56,256 nt of DNA from JANSWY01 sp038525605 (GCA_038525605.1 JBCBHL010000003.1:1-56256); one strand, 5' to 3'; numbered from the stretch's first letter, positions 1 to 8,199 are shown. Numbers and translations are program-made. Notes: generated by a model not told the origin, from the sequence alone.

Positions 1-2
1 TA

Positions 3-989
3 ATGTTGATGATGTCATTTGGTCAGGCTTTTAGTCAGATAGGAGGTCAGCGATCATTTGAGTTTTTAAACATACCAGTGAATGCCACTACAACAGCTCT
101 TGGAGGGACAAACATATCCCTGGTTAATAATGATCCGCTGATGTTATTGCAAAATCCTGCACTGTCAGATTCGCTCGATTCACAACAATTGGCATTTAGT
201 TATTTGGGCTATCTTACTGGTATTCGACAGAGTACGTTTAGCTACGTGCAGGAGGTTAAGGGAAAGCTGCTAAATTTTGGCGTGAATTATCTGAATTATG
301 GCGACTTTCAGGGATTGGATGCAACTGGTGCACCGACAGCAGATTTCCAGGCGGTGGATTATGCAGTCAATATTGGGGCAAGTCACTCAATAGGAGTATT
401 TACGGCAGGTGTTAATGTGAAGTTTGCGCATTCTTTGATTGATTCATACTCCGCTTCAGCACTGTTATTTGATATTGGCGGTGTTTTCAGACCAAAACAA
501 AACCATTGGACAATTTCTTTATTAGCGAAAAATCTGGGTTTTATGCTTGCTGAGTTCGATGGGGCCGAATCATCAGAGTTACCGTTTAATTTGCAATTGG
601 GGACCAGTTTCAAACCTGAATTTATGCCTTTAAGATTTTCAATCACTGCTTCTAATTTATTGAGAGATAACATTGCGTTTGTCAATAGTTCACTCAATCC
701 AAATGAACAGGAGCCAGGGATTGGCGATGCTTTATTCAGGAGAATCAACATCGGCTCAGAAATTTTGCTGGGTAGGGGATTCAGACTTATGGTAGGTTAC
801 AATCACAGAATTAGAAGAGAATTGAGGCTTCAACAATTATCTGGTGGAGCAGGATTTTCTTTCGGTATGTTTCTGAGAATCAAAATGTTTGAGATTACTT
901 ACGCCAGGGCTACCTACCATGCTGCGGGAGGAATTAACCATGTTACGCTAGTAACAAATTTGAAGAGGTTTCAAAAAACTAAATTGTAG
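3..989 (+). CDS. porQ: PorQ-like type IX secretion protein (5' end cut by window)
   Basis: This is an outer-membrane beta-barrel-like protein of the PorQ family, a component of the type IX secretion system that exports and attaches surface proteins in Bacteroidota. The visible 328 residues are rich in alternating amphipathic strands and glycine/aromatic turns, with the family-like opening around GGQRSFEFLN and the LGGTNIS...DPLMLLQNPA block within the first 55 residues. The first Met in the window leaves only about 12 residues before a typical cleavage site (ends FSQ), too short for a signal peptide, so the real start probably lies upstream of position 1. hslU follows after 3 bases, so the two are probably co-transcribed. 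The family call is from memory of sequence pattern; the truncation is an inference. Confidence 0.75.
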   Translation: MLMMSFGQAFSQIGGQRSFEFLNIPVNATTTALGGTNISLVNNDPLMLLQNPALSDSLDSQQLAFSYLGYLTGIRQSTFSYVQEVKGKLLNFGVNYLNYGDFQGLDATGAPTADFQAVDYAVNIGASHSIGVFTAGVNVKFAHSLIDSYSASALLFDIGGVFRPKQNHWTISLLAKNLGFMLAEFDGAESSELPFNLQLGTSFKPEFMPLRFSITASNLLRDNIAFVNSSLNPNEQEPGIGDALFRRINIGSEILLGRGFRLMVGYNHRIRRELRLQQLSGGAGFSFGMFLRIKMFEITYARATYHAAGGINHVTLVTNLKRFQKTKL

Positions 990-992
990 AGA

Positions 993-2399
993 ATGTTAGA
1001 TAACGAAAAATATTTTACTCCAAGACAAATCGTTGAGGAGCTCGATAAATATATCATCGGTCAAAAAGACGCTAAAAGAAATGTGGCAATAGCACTTAGG
1101 AACAGATGGAGACGTATGAACGTGAAATCTGAGATACAAGGTGATATTGTTCCCAATAACATCCTGATGATTGGCGCGACTGGTGTTGGTAAAACTGAAA
1201 TAGCACGGAGATTAGCAAAGATTGCTGATGCTCCTTTTACAAAGGTCGAAGCGTCAAAATTCACTGAAGTAGGATACGTCGGCAGAGATGTGGAAAGCAT
1301 GGTGAGAGACCTGGTGGAGCAATCTGTTAATCTTGTGAAAACTGCTAAAAAAGAGCAGGTAAAAGAAAAAGCGGCAGAAATTGTAGAGAATATAATTCTG
1401 GATGCACTGATACCACCGGTAAAAGGCGTTAATAATCAGACCGTGCCCAGTGTAGGATTTAACAACGACGCTGAGGCTATGCCTGAAACGGATCAGGAGT
1501 TGAATGAACGGACGAGGGAAAGGTTTAGAGAAAAGATCAAAAACGGCGAGTTAGACGATCGTAAAATTGAAATAGATGTCAAGCAGGTGAATACCTCTGG
1601 TGTTGGCATGATTGGAGGCGGTATGATGGACGAGCCAAGCATGATCAATTTGCAGGAGATGCTTGGCAATATGATGCCAAAAAAGAGCAAAAAACGGAAA
1701 GTAACGATTGCGGAAGCCAGAAAAATATTGCTTGAAGAAGAATCATCCAAATTAATTGATATGGATGAGGTGAAAGACGAAGCTATTGCCAAAGCAGAAA
1801 ATACCGGAATTATTTTTATCGATGAGGTTGATAAAATTGCCGGAGGGAGTAAAAAAGGCGGAGGTGGTCCCGATGTTAGCAGAGAAGGTGTGCAGCGGGA
1901 TTTATTACCAATTGTTGAAGGGAGTTCCGTCAATACAAAATACGGCATCATAAAAACAGATCATATATTGTTTATTGCAGCAGGTGCATTTCATTTTGCT
2001 AAGCCCTCAGATTTGATTCCGGAGTTGCAGGGTAGATTTCCAATTCGCGTAGAGTTGCAGAATCTCACCAAAGAAGACTTTTTGTCGATATTGAAGGAAC
2101 CTAAAAATGCCTTGACTAAACAGTACATAGCATTGATAGAATCAGAGGATGTATCACTTACTTTCAAAGACGATGCACTGGAACAACTAGCAGAGATAGC
2201 ATTTTCAATTAATGCGGAGGTGGAAAATATTGGCGCCAGACGATTACATACGGTGATGAGTCACCTGCTCAATGATATTTTGTTCGATATTCCGGATGTG
2301 ATTGGAGCCAACGCAAAAATTGTTGTAACCAAGGAAATGGTAAATGAAAGACTTGATGGTTTGGTACAGAACAAAGATCTGAGTCAGTTTATCTTATAA
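993..2399 (+). CDS. hslU: ATP-dependent protease ATPase subunit HslU
   Basis: This is the AAA+ unfoldase that feeds substrates to the HslV peptidase in the cytoplasm. The 468 residues show the Walker A motif GATGVGKT at residues 61-68, the pore-loop motif GYVG at 94-97, a long charged intermediate domain at about 110-260, Walker B IIFIDEVDKI at 273-282, the sensor/arginine-finger block around ELQGRFPIRVEL, and the family's C-terminal ending LSQFIL, which docks into HslV. Length is normal. hslV is not adjacent: porQ lies just upstream and a strong terminator follows, so the peptidase must be encoded elsewhere. The ATG lies 3 bases after the porQ stop. Confidence 0.97.
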   Translation: MLDNEKYFTPRQIVEELDKYIIGQKDAKRNVAIALRNRWRRMNVKSEIQGDIVPNNILMIGATGVGKTEIARRLAKIADAPFTKVEASKFTEVGYVGRDVESMVRDLVEQSVNLVKTAKKEQVKEKAAEIVENIILDALIPPVKGVNNQTVPSVGFNNDAEAMPETDQELNERTRERFREKIKNGELDDRKIEIDVKQVNTSGVGMIGGGMMDEPSMINLQEMLGNMMPKKSKKRKVTIAEARKILLEEESSKLIDMDEVKDEAIAKAENTGIIFIDEVDKIAGGSKKGGGGPDVSREGVQRDLLPIVEGSSVNTKYGIIKTDHILFIAAGAFHFAKPSDLIPELQGRFPIRVELQNLTKEDFLSILKEPKNALTKQYIALIESEDVSLTFKDDALEQLAEIAFSINAEVENIGARRLHTVMSHLLNDILFDIPDVIGANAKIVVTKEMVNERLDGLVQNKDLSQFIL

Positions 2400-2422
2400 A
2401 TGGTAAGACTTACCGAACAGAG

Positions 2423-2460
2423 AAAACGACACTTTTACAGAAGAAGTGTCGTTTTTGTTT
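2423..2460 (+). terminator. Rho-independent terminator after hslU
   Basis: A perfect 12-bp inverted repeat, AAAACGACACTT with AAGTGTCGTTTT, encloses a 9-base loop and runs into a T-rich tail. It closes the porQ-hslU unit and separates it from the sigma-factor locus. Confidence 0.9.
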
Positions 2461-2647
2461 TGAGGCAATTTGTCCTGTCTCAGTATACGAATTGAAGTCT
2501 TTATTTTAAAGACAAAATGCGAACTAGTTGATATTGTAAAGCATTTTGCGAAATATGTTTTATCTTTAGGAAAAACCAACGAATTAGTTAATTGTACTTA
2601 TTAAAATGATCGAATTATTACTTTTTTAGAAGAAAAGTGATAGATAA

Positions 2648-2677
2648 CGGTTTACCTTTTTAAATTTTCGCTACATA
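2648..2677 (+). promoter_or_regulatory. Candidate ECF-type promoter of the sigma-factor gene
   Basis: CGGTTTACC at 2648-2656 is followed after exactly 16 bases by ACATA at 2673-2677, about 20 bases before the sigma-factor ATG. The same two blocks with the same 16-base spacing recur at 4195-4224, upstream of the peptide gene. The -35/-10 shape and the link to an adjacent sigma factor suggest an autoregulated promoter read by that sigma factor. The sequence match is direct; the promoter role is inferred. Confidence 0.6.
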
Positions 2678-2696
2678 ATTATAGTAACACTAATTA

Positions 2697-3257
2697 ATGT
2701 CACTAATTGATCGTTTAAGAAAAGGCGATGTAGAATCGCTTGCGCTACTTGTTGAAGAATGCAAAGAAGTCTGTCTAAAGCATTTAGTTAAAAAGACTAC
2801 CTGTAATTACGAGGAGGCTGAAGATATATTCACTGAAGCGGTAGTAGTATTTGGGGAAAAAGTAGTTGCAGGTAAAGTTGAAAATGTTATAAACGTAAAA
2901 GCATATATGACCGGAGTCTGTTACAATTTGTGGTTAAATGTCTACAAACAAAAACAAAAAGAAGAATCAAGAGAGCCAGATGTTGAGCGATTTTTTTATG
3001 AATACATGGATCATCAGCCTGTTGACAAGATATCAAATCTGAGAGAGCGATTGTATGATATTTCGTCACGGGCGATAGAATCTCTCAGTAAGAACTGCAA
3101 GGAGATCATCAGGTATTTTTATCTGGAAGAAAGGAGTATGACTGATGTTGCAGCTCTGATGGGTTTTGCAAACGAAAAGGTGGCCAAGGTCTCTAAGTAT
3201 AAATGTTTTAAAAGACTTAGAGAGCAGGTGGCATTATTGGAACAAAGGACATATTGA
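2697..3257 (+). CDS. ECF-like RNA polymerase sigma factor
   Basis: This is a 186-residue sigma-70 family protein of the short (ECF) type. A region-2 helix bundle covers about residues 10-100, with the acidic YEEAEDIFTEAV block and aromatic residues AYMTGVCYNLWLNVYKQ near 88-104. A region-4 helix-turn-helix covers about 125-175 (LSKNCKEIIRYFYLEERSMTDVAALMGFANEKVAKV). It stops one base before the ATG of the membrane TPR protein, which is the usual arrangement of a sigma factor with its anti-sigma factor. A candidate autoregulatory promoter lies at 2648-2677. I infer that its targets include the peptide/CHAT genes downstream. Confidence 0.88.
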   Translation: MSLIDRLRKGDVESLALLVEECKEVCLKHLVKKTTCNYEEAEDIFTEAVVVFGEKVVAGKVENVINVKAYMTGVCYNLWLNVYKQKQKEESREPDVERFFYEYMDHQPVDKISNLRERLYDISSRAIESLSKNCKEIIRYFYLEERSMTDVAALMGFANEKVAKVSKYKCFKRLREQVALLEQRTY

Positions 3258-3258
3258 T

Positions 3259-4068
3259 ATGGAGTTATCAGAAAAAGAAACCGAACTGATCAGGAAGTAT
3301 TTCGACGCAGAGCTTTCGGAGGACGAATCTTCTGAGTTAGAAACTCTTGAGAATAGTTCGGATGCTTTTAGAGAAGAACTGCTGACTCAGAAAGCGATTA
3401 TTTCTTCTTTAAAAGCTCAGGAAAAAGCCAGAAAAATGGAGGCTGTGAAGAAACTGGTTTCAGCTAAAAAAATCGTTATCGATGATGCTGTTGCAGAGGA
3501 ATCACCTGACGCTCCCGTTATTCCTCTGGAGGATAAAAGTAATTTAGAAGTAGGGTCTGAACCAAAAGGGTTTCCTCTTTATTATAAAATCGCTGCGGCA
3601 GTTGTTCTACTTTTGGTAGCATCAGCAGTTTTTTACACGCAGTTTTCTGGACCTTCGCCTGAAGACCTTTATTTAAGCTATTATGAGCCATTGGATTCTA
3701 ATGTTTCGACCAGATCATATACAAAAGATGAGGATGCCAATCCTTTGGAAGCTTATCAAAAAGGTGATTACGAGCAGGCTGTCAATGTCTTAGTTAGAGC
3801 TATAGAAAAACCGGATGCTATTCCATTATTAAGAGTGTATTTAGGAATATCATTGATTCAGACTGGAAGAGATGCTGCGGCAATTGAAATATTTCAAATG
3901 GTATACAACGAAAATCCTAATAATTTCACCGGACAATATGCTGAATGGTATTTGGCGTTGATTGAATTGAAAAGGAATCCAAAAACTGCTAAAGAGCGAT
4001 TTAAGAAAATTGCTGAGCAGGGCGGTATCTATGACAGAGAGGCTAAAGAAGTATTTGAGAAGCTTTAA
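3259..4068 (+). CDS. Membrane anti-sigma-like protein with periplasmic TPR domain
   Basis: The chosen start at 3259 directly follows the sigma-factor stop and gives 269 residues; an earlier ATG at 3166 would overlap the sigma gene by 92 bases and add unrelated residues. Residues 1-60 (LSEKETELIRKYFDAELSEDE...) look like the small helical N-terminal domain of Bacteroidota anti-sigma factors, here without zinc ligands. A single membrane segment (YKIAAAVVLLLVASAVFY) lies near residues 110-127. The C-terminal part holds TPR-like helices (NPLEAYQKGDYEQAVNVLVRAI and the following repeats). The likely topology is cytoplasmic N-terminus and periplasmic TPR, so an outside signal could release the sigma factor. 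The anti-sigma role is inferred from architecture and position. Confidence 0.7.
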   Translation: MELSEKETELIRKYFDAELSEDESSELETLENSSDAFREELLTQKAIISSLKAQEKARKMEAVKKLVSAKKIVIDDAVAEESPDAPVIPLEDKSNLEVGSEPKGFPLYYKIAAAVVLLLVASAVFYTQFSGPSPEDLYLSYYEPLDSNVSTRSYTKDEDANPLEAYQKGDYEQAVNVLVRAIEKPDAIPLLRVYLGISLIQTGRDAAAIEIFQMVYNENPNNFTGQYAEWYLALIELKRNPKTAKERFKKIAEQGGIYDREAKEVFEKL

Positions 4069-4091
4069 AACTACTTTTGATATAAGAAATG

Positions 4092-4126
4092 AAAGCTATG
4101 ACTGATCCCCAGTTGTAGCTTTTTTT
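4092..4126 (+). terminator. Terminator after sigma/anti-sigma pair
   Basis: AAAGCTA at 4092-4098 pairs with TAGCTTT near 4115-4121. Inner pairing GACTG with CAGTT extends the stem, and a run of T follows. It separates the regulator pair from the peptide/CHAT unit. Confidence 0.75.
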
Positions 4127-4194
4127 GTTAAAAGGATTCCAAACAAGCCATTGACAGAAAAAAAGAGATTTTTTTCAAAAAAAGTGTTAATTCC

Positions 4195-4224
4195 CGGTTT
4201 ACCTTTTAAAAAAACGTCCACATA
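4195..4224 (+). promoter_or_regulatory. Candidate ECF-type promoter of the peptide/CHAT unit
   Basis: CGGTTTACC at 4195-4203 and ACATA at 4220-4224 are separated by exactly 16 bases, matching the element at 2648-2677; the identity of the first block extends to CGGTTTACCTTTT. If transcription starts near 4231, the message has a leader of about 370 bases before the peptide ATG. Same basis as the upstream copy: direct match, inferred function. Confidence 0.6.
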
Positions 4225-4230
4225 TATATG

Positions 4231-4599
4231 AGGGCAAATGATTCTTAAACCTAAAAGTAGGTTAGAAGCCAGGGGTTTAGCGGTGAGTAAATTCAGTCTG
4301 ATTTCGAAATAGAAAACTTATTAAATAAGTCGGAATTGCGAGTAAACTGCGCAATCTCATTCGAGAAAAGTATTTAAATGATACTGAAACGGCTGTTTTT
4401 CGATTGTTTGACAGATTGCAAAGTTTTGAGATAGTTTAATGAGTTTTAATTGAATCAATTACAGAATGAAGCTTGCAAACAACCTTTGGTGATGATCTTT
4501 ATGGATTAGGTATTATTTATCATTTGCTATTAAATATTTGTTCAATATTAAATTAAATTTGTAAGTGTAAAACTTACGGGAACTAAAAATTAAGTAAAC
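4231..4599 (+). other. Long non-coding leader upstream of the peptide gene
   Basis: No coding region is visible here. Small inverted repeats occur along it: AACCTA/TAGGTT with a 4-base loop at 4248-4263, TTGCG/CGCAA at 4336-4354, and GTAAGT/ACTTAC at 4561-4577, just before the ATG. If the 4195 promoter is used, all of these lie in the 5' leader. I do not recognise a known riboswitch class. Confidence 0.4.
4554..4561 (+). promoter_or_regulatory. Possible housekeeping -7 box for the peptide gene
   Basis: TAAATTTG matches the Bacteroidota primary-sigma -7 consensus TAnnTTTG exactly and would start transcription about 30 bases before the peptide ATG. No TTTG lies at the ideal -33 distance (candidates are 13 and 27 bases away), so this is weak and may be a second promoter or chance. 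Confidence 0.3.
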
Positions 4600-4890
4600 A
4601 TGAAAAAGAAAAAGTTATCTTTAAAAGGATTAGAAGTTAAAAGTTTTGTAACAAACCTTGATGCTAATTTGTCTCATACTGTGAAGGGTGGGAATACGGT
4701 TGATAATGATTGTGGGGGAAGTGGTCTGCTAGGTTGTGGAGGAGATAGTGAATATTGCTCTGGTGGCTTTACCCAATGTGTTGAGCATACTACCTGCTGT
4801 GAAATTAAGTCTGAAGATTTAGATTGTAGAGAAAGGACTTATCATCCTGCTTGTGATACAGGTCATACCTATGGAGGCGGTTTTGGTTGA
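4600..4890 (+). CDS. Double-glycine leader peptide with Cys-rich core
   Basis: This 96-residue precursor-like peptide has a lysine-rich start (MKKKKLSLKGLEVKSFVT) and a Gly-Gly pair at residues 30-31, the pattern of Bacteroidota RiPP/bacteriocin leaders; from memory it most resembles pinensin-type leaders. Cleavage after Gly31 would release a 65-residue core with eight Cys (residues 38, 46, 53, 60, 66, 67, 76, 85), many Gly, and a Gly-rich end. An even Cys count suits four disulfides; Ser and Thr are also present, so lanthionine rings are conceivable. No lanthipeptide synthetase, radical-SAM enzyme or peptidase-transporter is visible in the window. It ends 3 bases before the CHAT gene, suggesting coupled translation. 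The function of the mature peptide is unknown. Confidence 0.7.
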   Translation: MKKKKLSLKGLEVKSFVTNLDANLSHTVKGGNTVDNDCGGSGLLGCGGDSEYCSGGFTQCVEHTTCCEIKSEDLDCRERTYHPACDTGHTYGGGFG

Positions 4891-4893
4891 TAA

Positions 4894-7800
4894 ATGATTG
4901 AAATGGGAAACAAGAATAGAAATATTAGTGGTCTACATTTAATCATATTTTTGTTTTCCATTACTTATTTAAATGGACAAAATTATGTGGATTGTAACAA
5001 TGTGATATTAGTTTCGAATTCTAGTAATTTTGATAGTTTGATAAACATTAAGAAGCATAGTTATCCGGAAGACATGCTGGGATTGGCTAATTTAAGCTGG
5101 TATAATTGCAATTACGATACCTCAAAATATTATTATTTGCGCGCACTTCAATCAAGGAATAGAGAAGTGAAAGCCTTAGCAAATTTAGGTTTGTCTGAGT
5201 TTTATCTTCGAGCAAATAAGGTTGATGAATCAAAAAGTTATTTTAATGAATTTGAGAAGTTACGGGAGGAAAAGTTTAATGAGTATTCCATATTGCTGGA
5301 GAATTTGATTTTACTGACAGATACGGGAGTAAGTAAAGATCTTGAAGTTGTAATTGATTTACTTAGCCAAGAAAGCTCATTAGATTTAAGAAAGATTGAT
5401 TATCTCTTACGCTATATAGATTTGTTTGTTGGAACTAGGGGCTATAACGAAGCTACACAATTAATAGACATCGCTGATGAAATATTAGACAGCAAGGAGA
5501 AATCATTAGAAGTTTTTAGGGGTAGGCTTCATGGATTAAAAGGTTATTATTTTTACAGAAAAAGAGATTATGAAAAATCTAGTTTTTTTTACGAAAAAAG
5601 ATTGCTACCGATTATTGTTGGGCGTAAATATGGGTGGTCGAATTTTTTGTATGTGAACTTTTTGAGAACTAGCTGTAAGCCATTGATGGCGAAAAAGGAA
5701 TATTATAAAGCACTTAATAATTGTTTGTCATATTTAAATGAAATTATGACATTACATGACAAAAATGATTATCGTATTTTTGAGATGTATATGCTGATAT
5801 CTTCTATTTATAGTGGTTTAGGGAATTACAGTTTATCTTCCGATTTTTCAATTAGGGCTGGAGAGATTGACCTGAATTCCAAGAATGATAATCATAAATT
5901 AGAAGCTCTTATATTGATAGCGAGAGGGTTGTTTAGAATGAAAAAGTATGACCAATCTTTGTACTATTACGATTTAGCTGAACATATGCAATATGAAGGT
6001 TTTCATGGAAGTGTTTTAATGACAGAAGTTCTTTATTACAAGTCCTTGGTTTTTTTGAGGAAGAATGAATTGGGTAAAAGTTTAGACTATATAAATAGAA
6101 CCCTTGAATTAAAATATCGAGCCTCATTAGACGATATTTTTTCTCCGATAAGAGAGTATATTACAATATTCGATATTTTGTATAAAAAAGGAGAGAAAGA
6201 AAAGCTGAATCAAGTTGTTGAGATGCTTATTTTTTTGTTGAATAGTGAGGTGAAATCGAACAATGCTGACTTTTTAAATGCCCTTTCAAATGTAGGAGCC
6301 AGATTTTCACTTGTCAACAAAGAGCATCTATTAGCAGAGTTCTTAAGTAAAGTTATAAGTGAGTACAATGACAAAGCGTCTGGCGAGGAGGAAATCAGCA
6401 TTTATAAAACAAAAGGATTGACGAAAGTTCTTTATTTACATGCTTCCATTTTTCTAAACTCCAAGAATAATGCTGATAGCGCGAAATATTTCTTAGAGTT
6501 ATCTGAATCTATGGGATATCAAATAATCAACAAATTTGTTTCGCAACAGGATTTGTTTGAATATTCGTTTCATTTAGCAAGTATATACGACTACTTGATT
6601 GATATAGGTATGAAGGATAGTAAAGCTAAGAAAGAACGATTATTTGAGTACTTTGAAAAATCTAAATCCTTAGCCCTAACCCAATCTCTTAACCGAAACA
6701 CAGCCCTCCAACAATCCAACATCCCCGATACCATCCAGCTCAAAATCAATAGCCTCAAGCAGCAAGATTCTTATCTGACAACACAAATAAATAAGCTGGA
6801 AAAGAAAGACTTACTCTCTTTTGCCGACTCGTCAAGACTTGCAGATTTTAAATCAGTTCTGCTAGAAAATAATGTGGAATTCAACAGTCTCATGCTTTAC
6901 TTGGAAAAGAATTTTCCAAACTATTATGAAGTAAATTATAATCCTCAAATTGCTACGATCGAAAGTGTGCAGCAAAACCTTAAGCCCAACGAGGGACTTC
7001 TGGAATACTTTGTGGGTGTCGATGGCGTCTACGCTTTTGCCATTGCTAAGGATACAGCGCAGGTAATTAAAATGGATACTCTATCGGAAGAGTCTATCAA
7101 GGCATTTCAAAGTATCATTCAACCTGAGCGCTATATGACTGATGAGTCCGCATCTTATCAACAATATATTAATCAGGCTCATGAGCTGTATCAGAAATAT
7201 GTGAGTAAACCATTGGAGCTTCTTGAGGGAAAAGGGATCAATAAACTATATATCGTACCGGATAAGTCATTGAACTATCTGCCTTTTGAACTGTTGCTTA
7301 CATCGAAACCTACCAGCAAAATCATTAATTACAAAAAATTGGATTATCTGCTCAATGATTTCACGATTTCTTATACATATTCAGCGTCTATTCTGTTTCG
7401 AGATAATCCTATGAGTAAGAATCGACCGATTAACGGTCAGGTGCTTGCAGTAGCTCCGTCTTATACCAAAATCTTAAATGACACTGCTCAATTAGCAAAG
7501 CTCGGTAAATTCAGAGATGGTTTTGAGGAGCTTAAGTACAACAAGGAAGAAGTTGATGGAATTGGTCAATATTTTGATGGAGAGATATTAAAGGGAGAGG
7601 AAGCTACGGAAAAAGCATTTTCAGAAAAATTCCAGCAATATGACATCCTGCATTTGGCAATGCATGCACTGGTGGATAATGATGATTCGGAAAAGTCGCG
7701 ATTGGTTTTTACACCGGAGGAAGATAGCATCTACGACAGTTATCTGCATAATTTTGAATTGTACAACCTGAATATGAATCCGAAGCTTGCGGTTCTAAGT

Positions 7801-8199
7801 GCCTGCAATACGGGATACGGTAGTTTAGAGAGTGGGGAAGGCGTGATGAGTTTGGCAAGAGCCTTTACTTATGCAGGAGCGGAATCAGTAGTGATGAGTC
7901 ACTGGCGTGTGGATGATGAGGCTTCCAGTATCATTATGAAGACGTTTTACAAATACCTATCGGAAGGATATCAGAAAGATGAGGCATTAAAGTTGGCTAA
8001 AATGGCCTATTTAGAAAAAGCCCCGGCAAACGCACAACACCCTTTCCATTGGAATAATTTTGTAGTAATCGGCGATGTGAATGCGCTGGTAGCTAAAAAG
8101 AGTTGGTATCAGAATTGGTGGGTGATTCTATCACTTATTATCACTTTCATTGTCCTTTTGTATGCCGCAAAAAGAGTTGGAAAGAAAGCTGTATCATAG
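4894..8199 (+). CDS. Secreted, membrane-anchored TPR-CHAT protease-like protein
   Basis: The 1101 residues read as an N-terminal signal peptide (hydrophobic LHLIIFLFSITYL, cleavage near NGQ), a long run of TPR-like helices at about 40-590, a CHAT domain at about 680-1065, and a C-terminal membrane helix (WVILSLIITFIVLLYA) followed by basic residues. CHAT is a caspase/separase-type cysteine peptidase fold. The expected catalytic pair is present, His924 in HLAMHA and Cys971 in LSACNTG, so the enzyme looks active. The topology puts the peptidase in the periplasm. TPRs often bind peptides, and the gene starts 3 bases after the GG-leader peptide, so that peptide is a plausible substrate or ligand. 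Base composition and codon use change near 6665: the TPR half is visibly more AT-rich than the CHAT half. Confidence 0.88.
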   Translation: MIEMGNKNRNISGLHLIIFLFSITYLNGQNYVDCNNVILVSNSSNFDSLINIKKHSYPEDMLGLANLSWYNCNYDTSKYYYLRALQSRNREVKALANLGLSEFYLRANKVDESKSYFNEFEKLREEKFNEYSILLENLILLTDTGVSKDLEVVIDLLSQESSLDLRKIDYLLRYIDLFVGTRGYNEATQLIDIADEILDSKEKSLEVFRGRLHGLKGYYFYRKRDYEKSSFFYEKRLLPIIVGRKYGWSNFLYVNFLRTSCKPLMAKKEYYKALNNCLSYLNEIMTLHDKNDYRIFEMYMLISSIYSGLGNYSLSSDFSIRAGEIDLNSKNDNHKLEALILIARGLFRMKKYDQSLYYYDLAEHMQYEGFHGSVLMTEVLYYKSLVFLRKNELGKSLDYINRTLELKYRASLDDIFSPIREYITIFDILYKKGEKEKLNQVVEMLIFLLNSEVKSNNADFLNALSNVGARFSLVNKEHLLAEFLSKVISEYNDKASGEEEISIYKTKGLTKVLYLHASIFLNSKNNADSAKYFLELSESMGYQIINKFVSQQDLFEYSFHLASIYDYLIDIGMKDSKAKKERLFEYFEKSKSLALTQSLNRNTALQQSNIPDTIQLKINSLKQQDSYLTTQINKLEKKDLLSFADSSRLADFKSVLLENNVEFNSLMLYLEKNFPNYYEVNYNPQIATIESVQQNLKPNEGLLEYFVGVDGVYAFAIAKDTAQVIKMDTLSEESIKAFQSIIQPERYMTDESASYQQYINQAHELYQKYVSKPLELLEGKGINKLYIVPDKSLNYLPFELLLTSKPTSKIINYKKLDYLLNDFTISYTYSASILFRDNPMSKNRPINGQVLAVAPSYTKILNDTAQLAKLGKFRDGFEELKYNKEEVDGIGQYFDGEILKGEEATEKAFSEKFQQYDILHLAMHALVDNDDSEKSRLVFTPEEDSIYDSYLHNFELYNLNMNPKLAVLSACNTGYGSLESGEGVMSLARAFTYAGAESVVMSHWRVDDEASSIIMKTFYKYLSEGYQKDEALKLAKMAYLEKAPANAQHPFHWNNFVVIGDVNALVAKKSWYQNWWVILSLIITFIVLLYAAKRVGKKAVS

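Noticed and set aside
1493..1951. A 152-codon open frame opposite hslU
   Set aside because: It is a low-complexity shadow of the hslU coding sequence.
3166..3258. Earlier ATG for the anti-sigma-like gene
   Set aside because: It overlaps the sigma gene and adds residues unlike the family; the ATG at 3259 sits one base after the sigma stop.
4600..4890. Calling the peptide a lanthipeptide outright
   Set aside because: The leader style fits, but no synthetase is in the window and the core is unusually long and Cys-rich, so only a generic leader-peptide call is supported.
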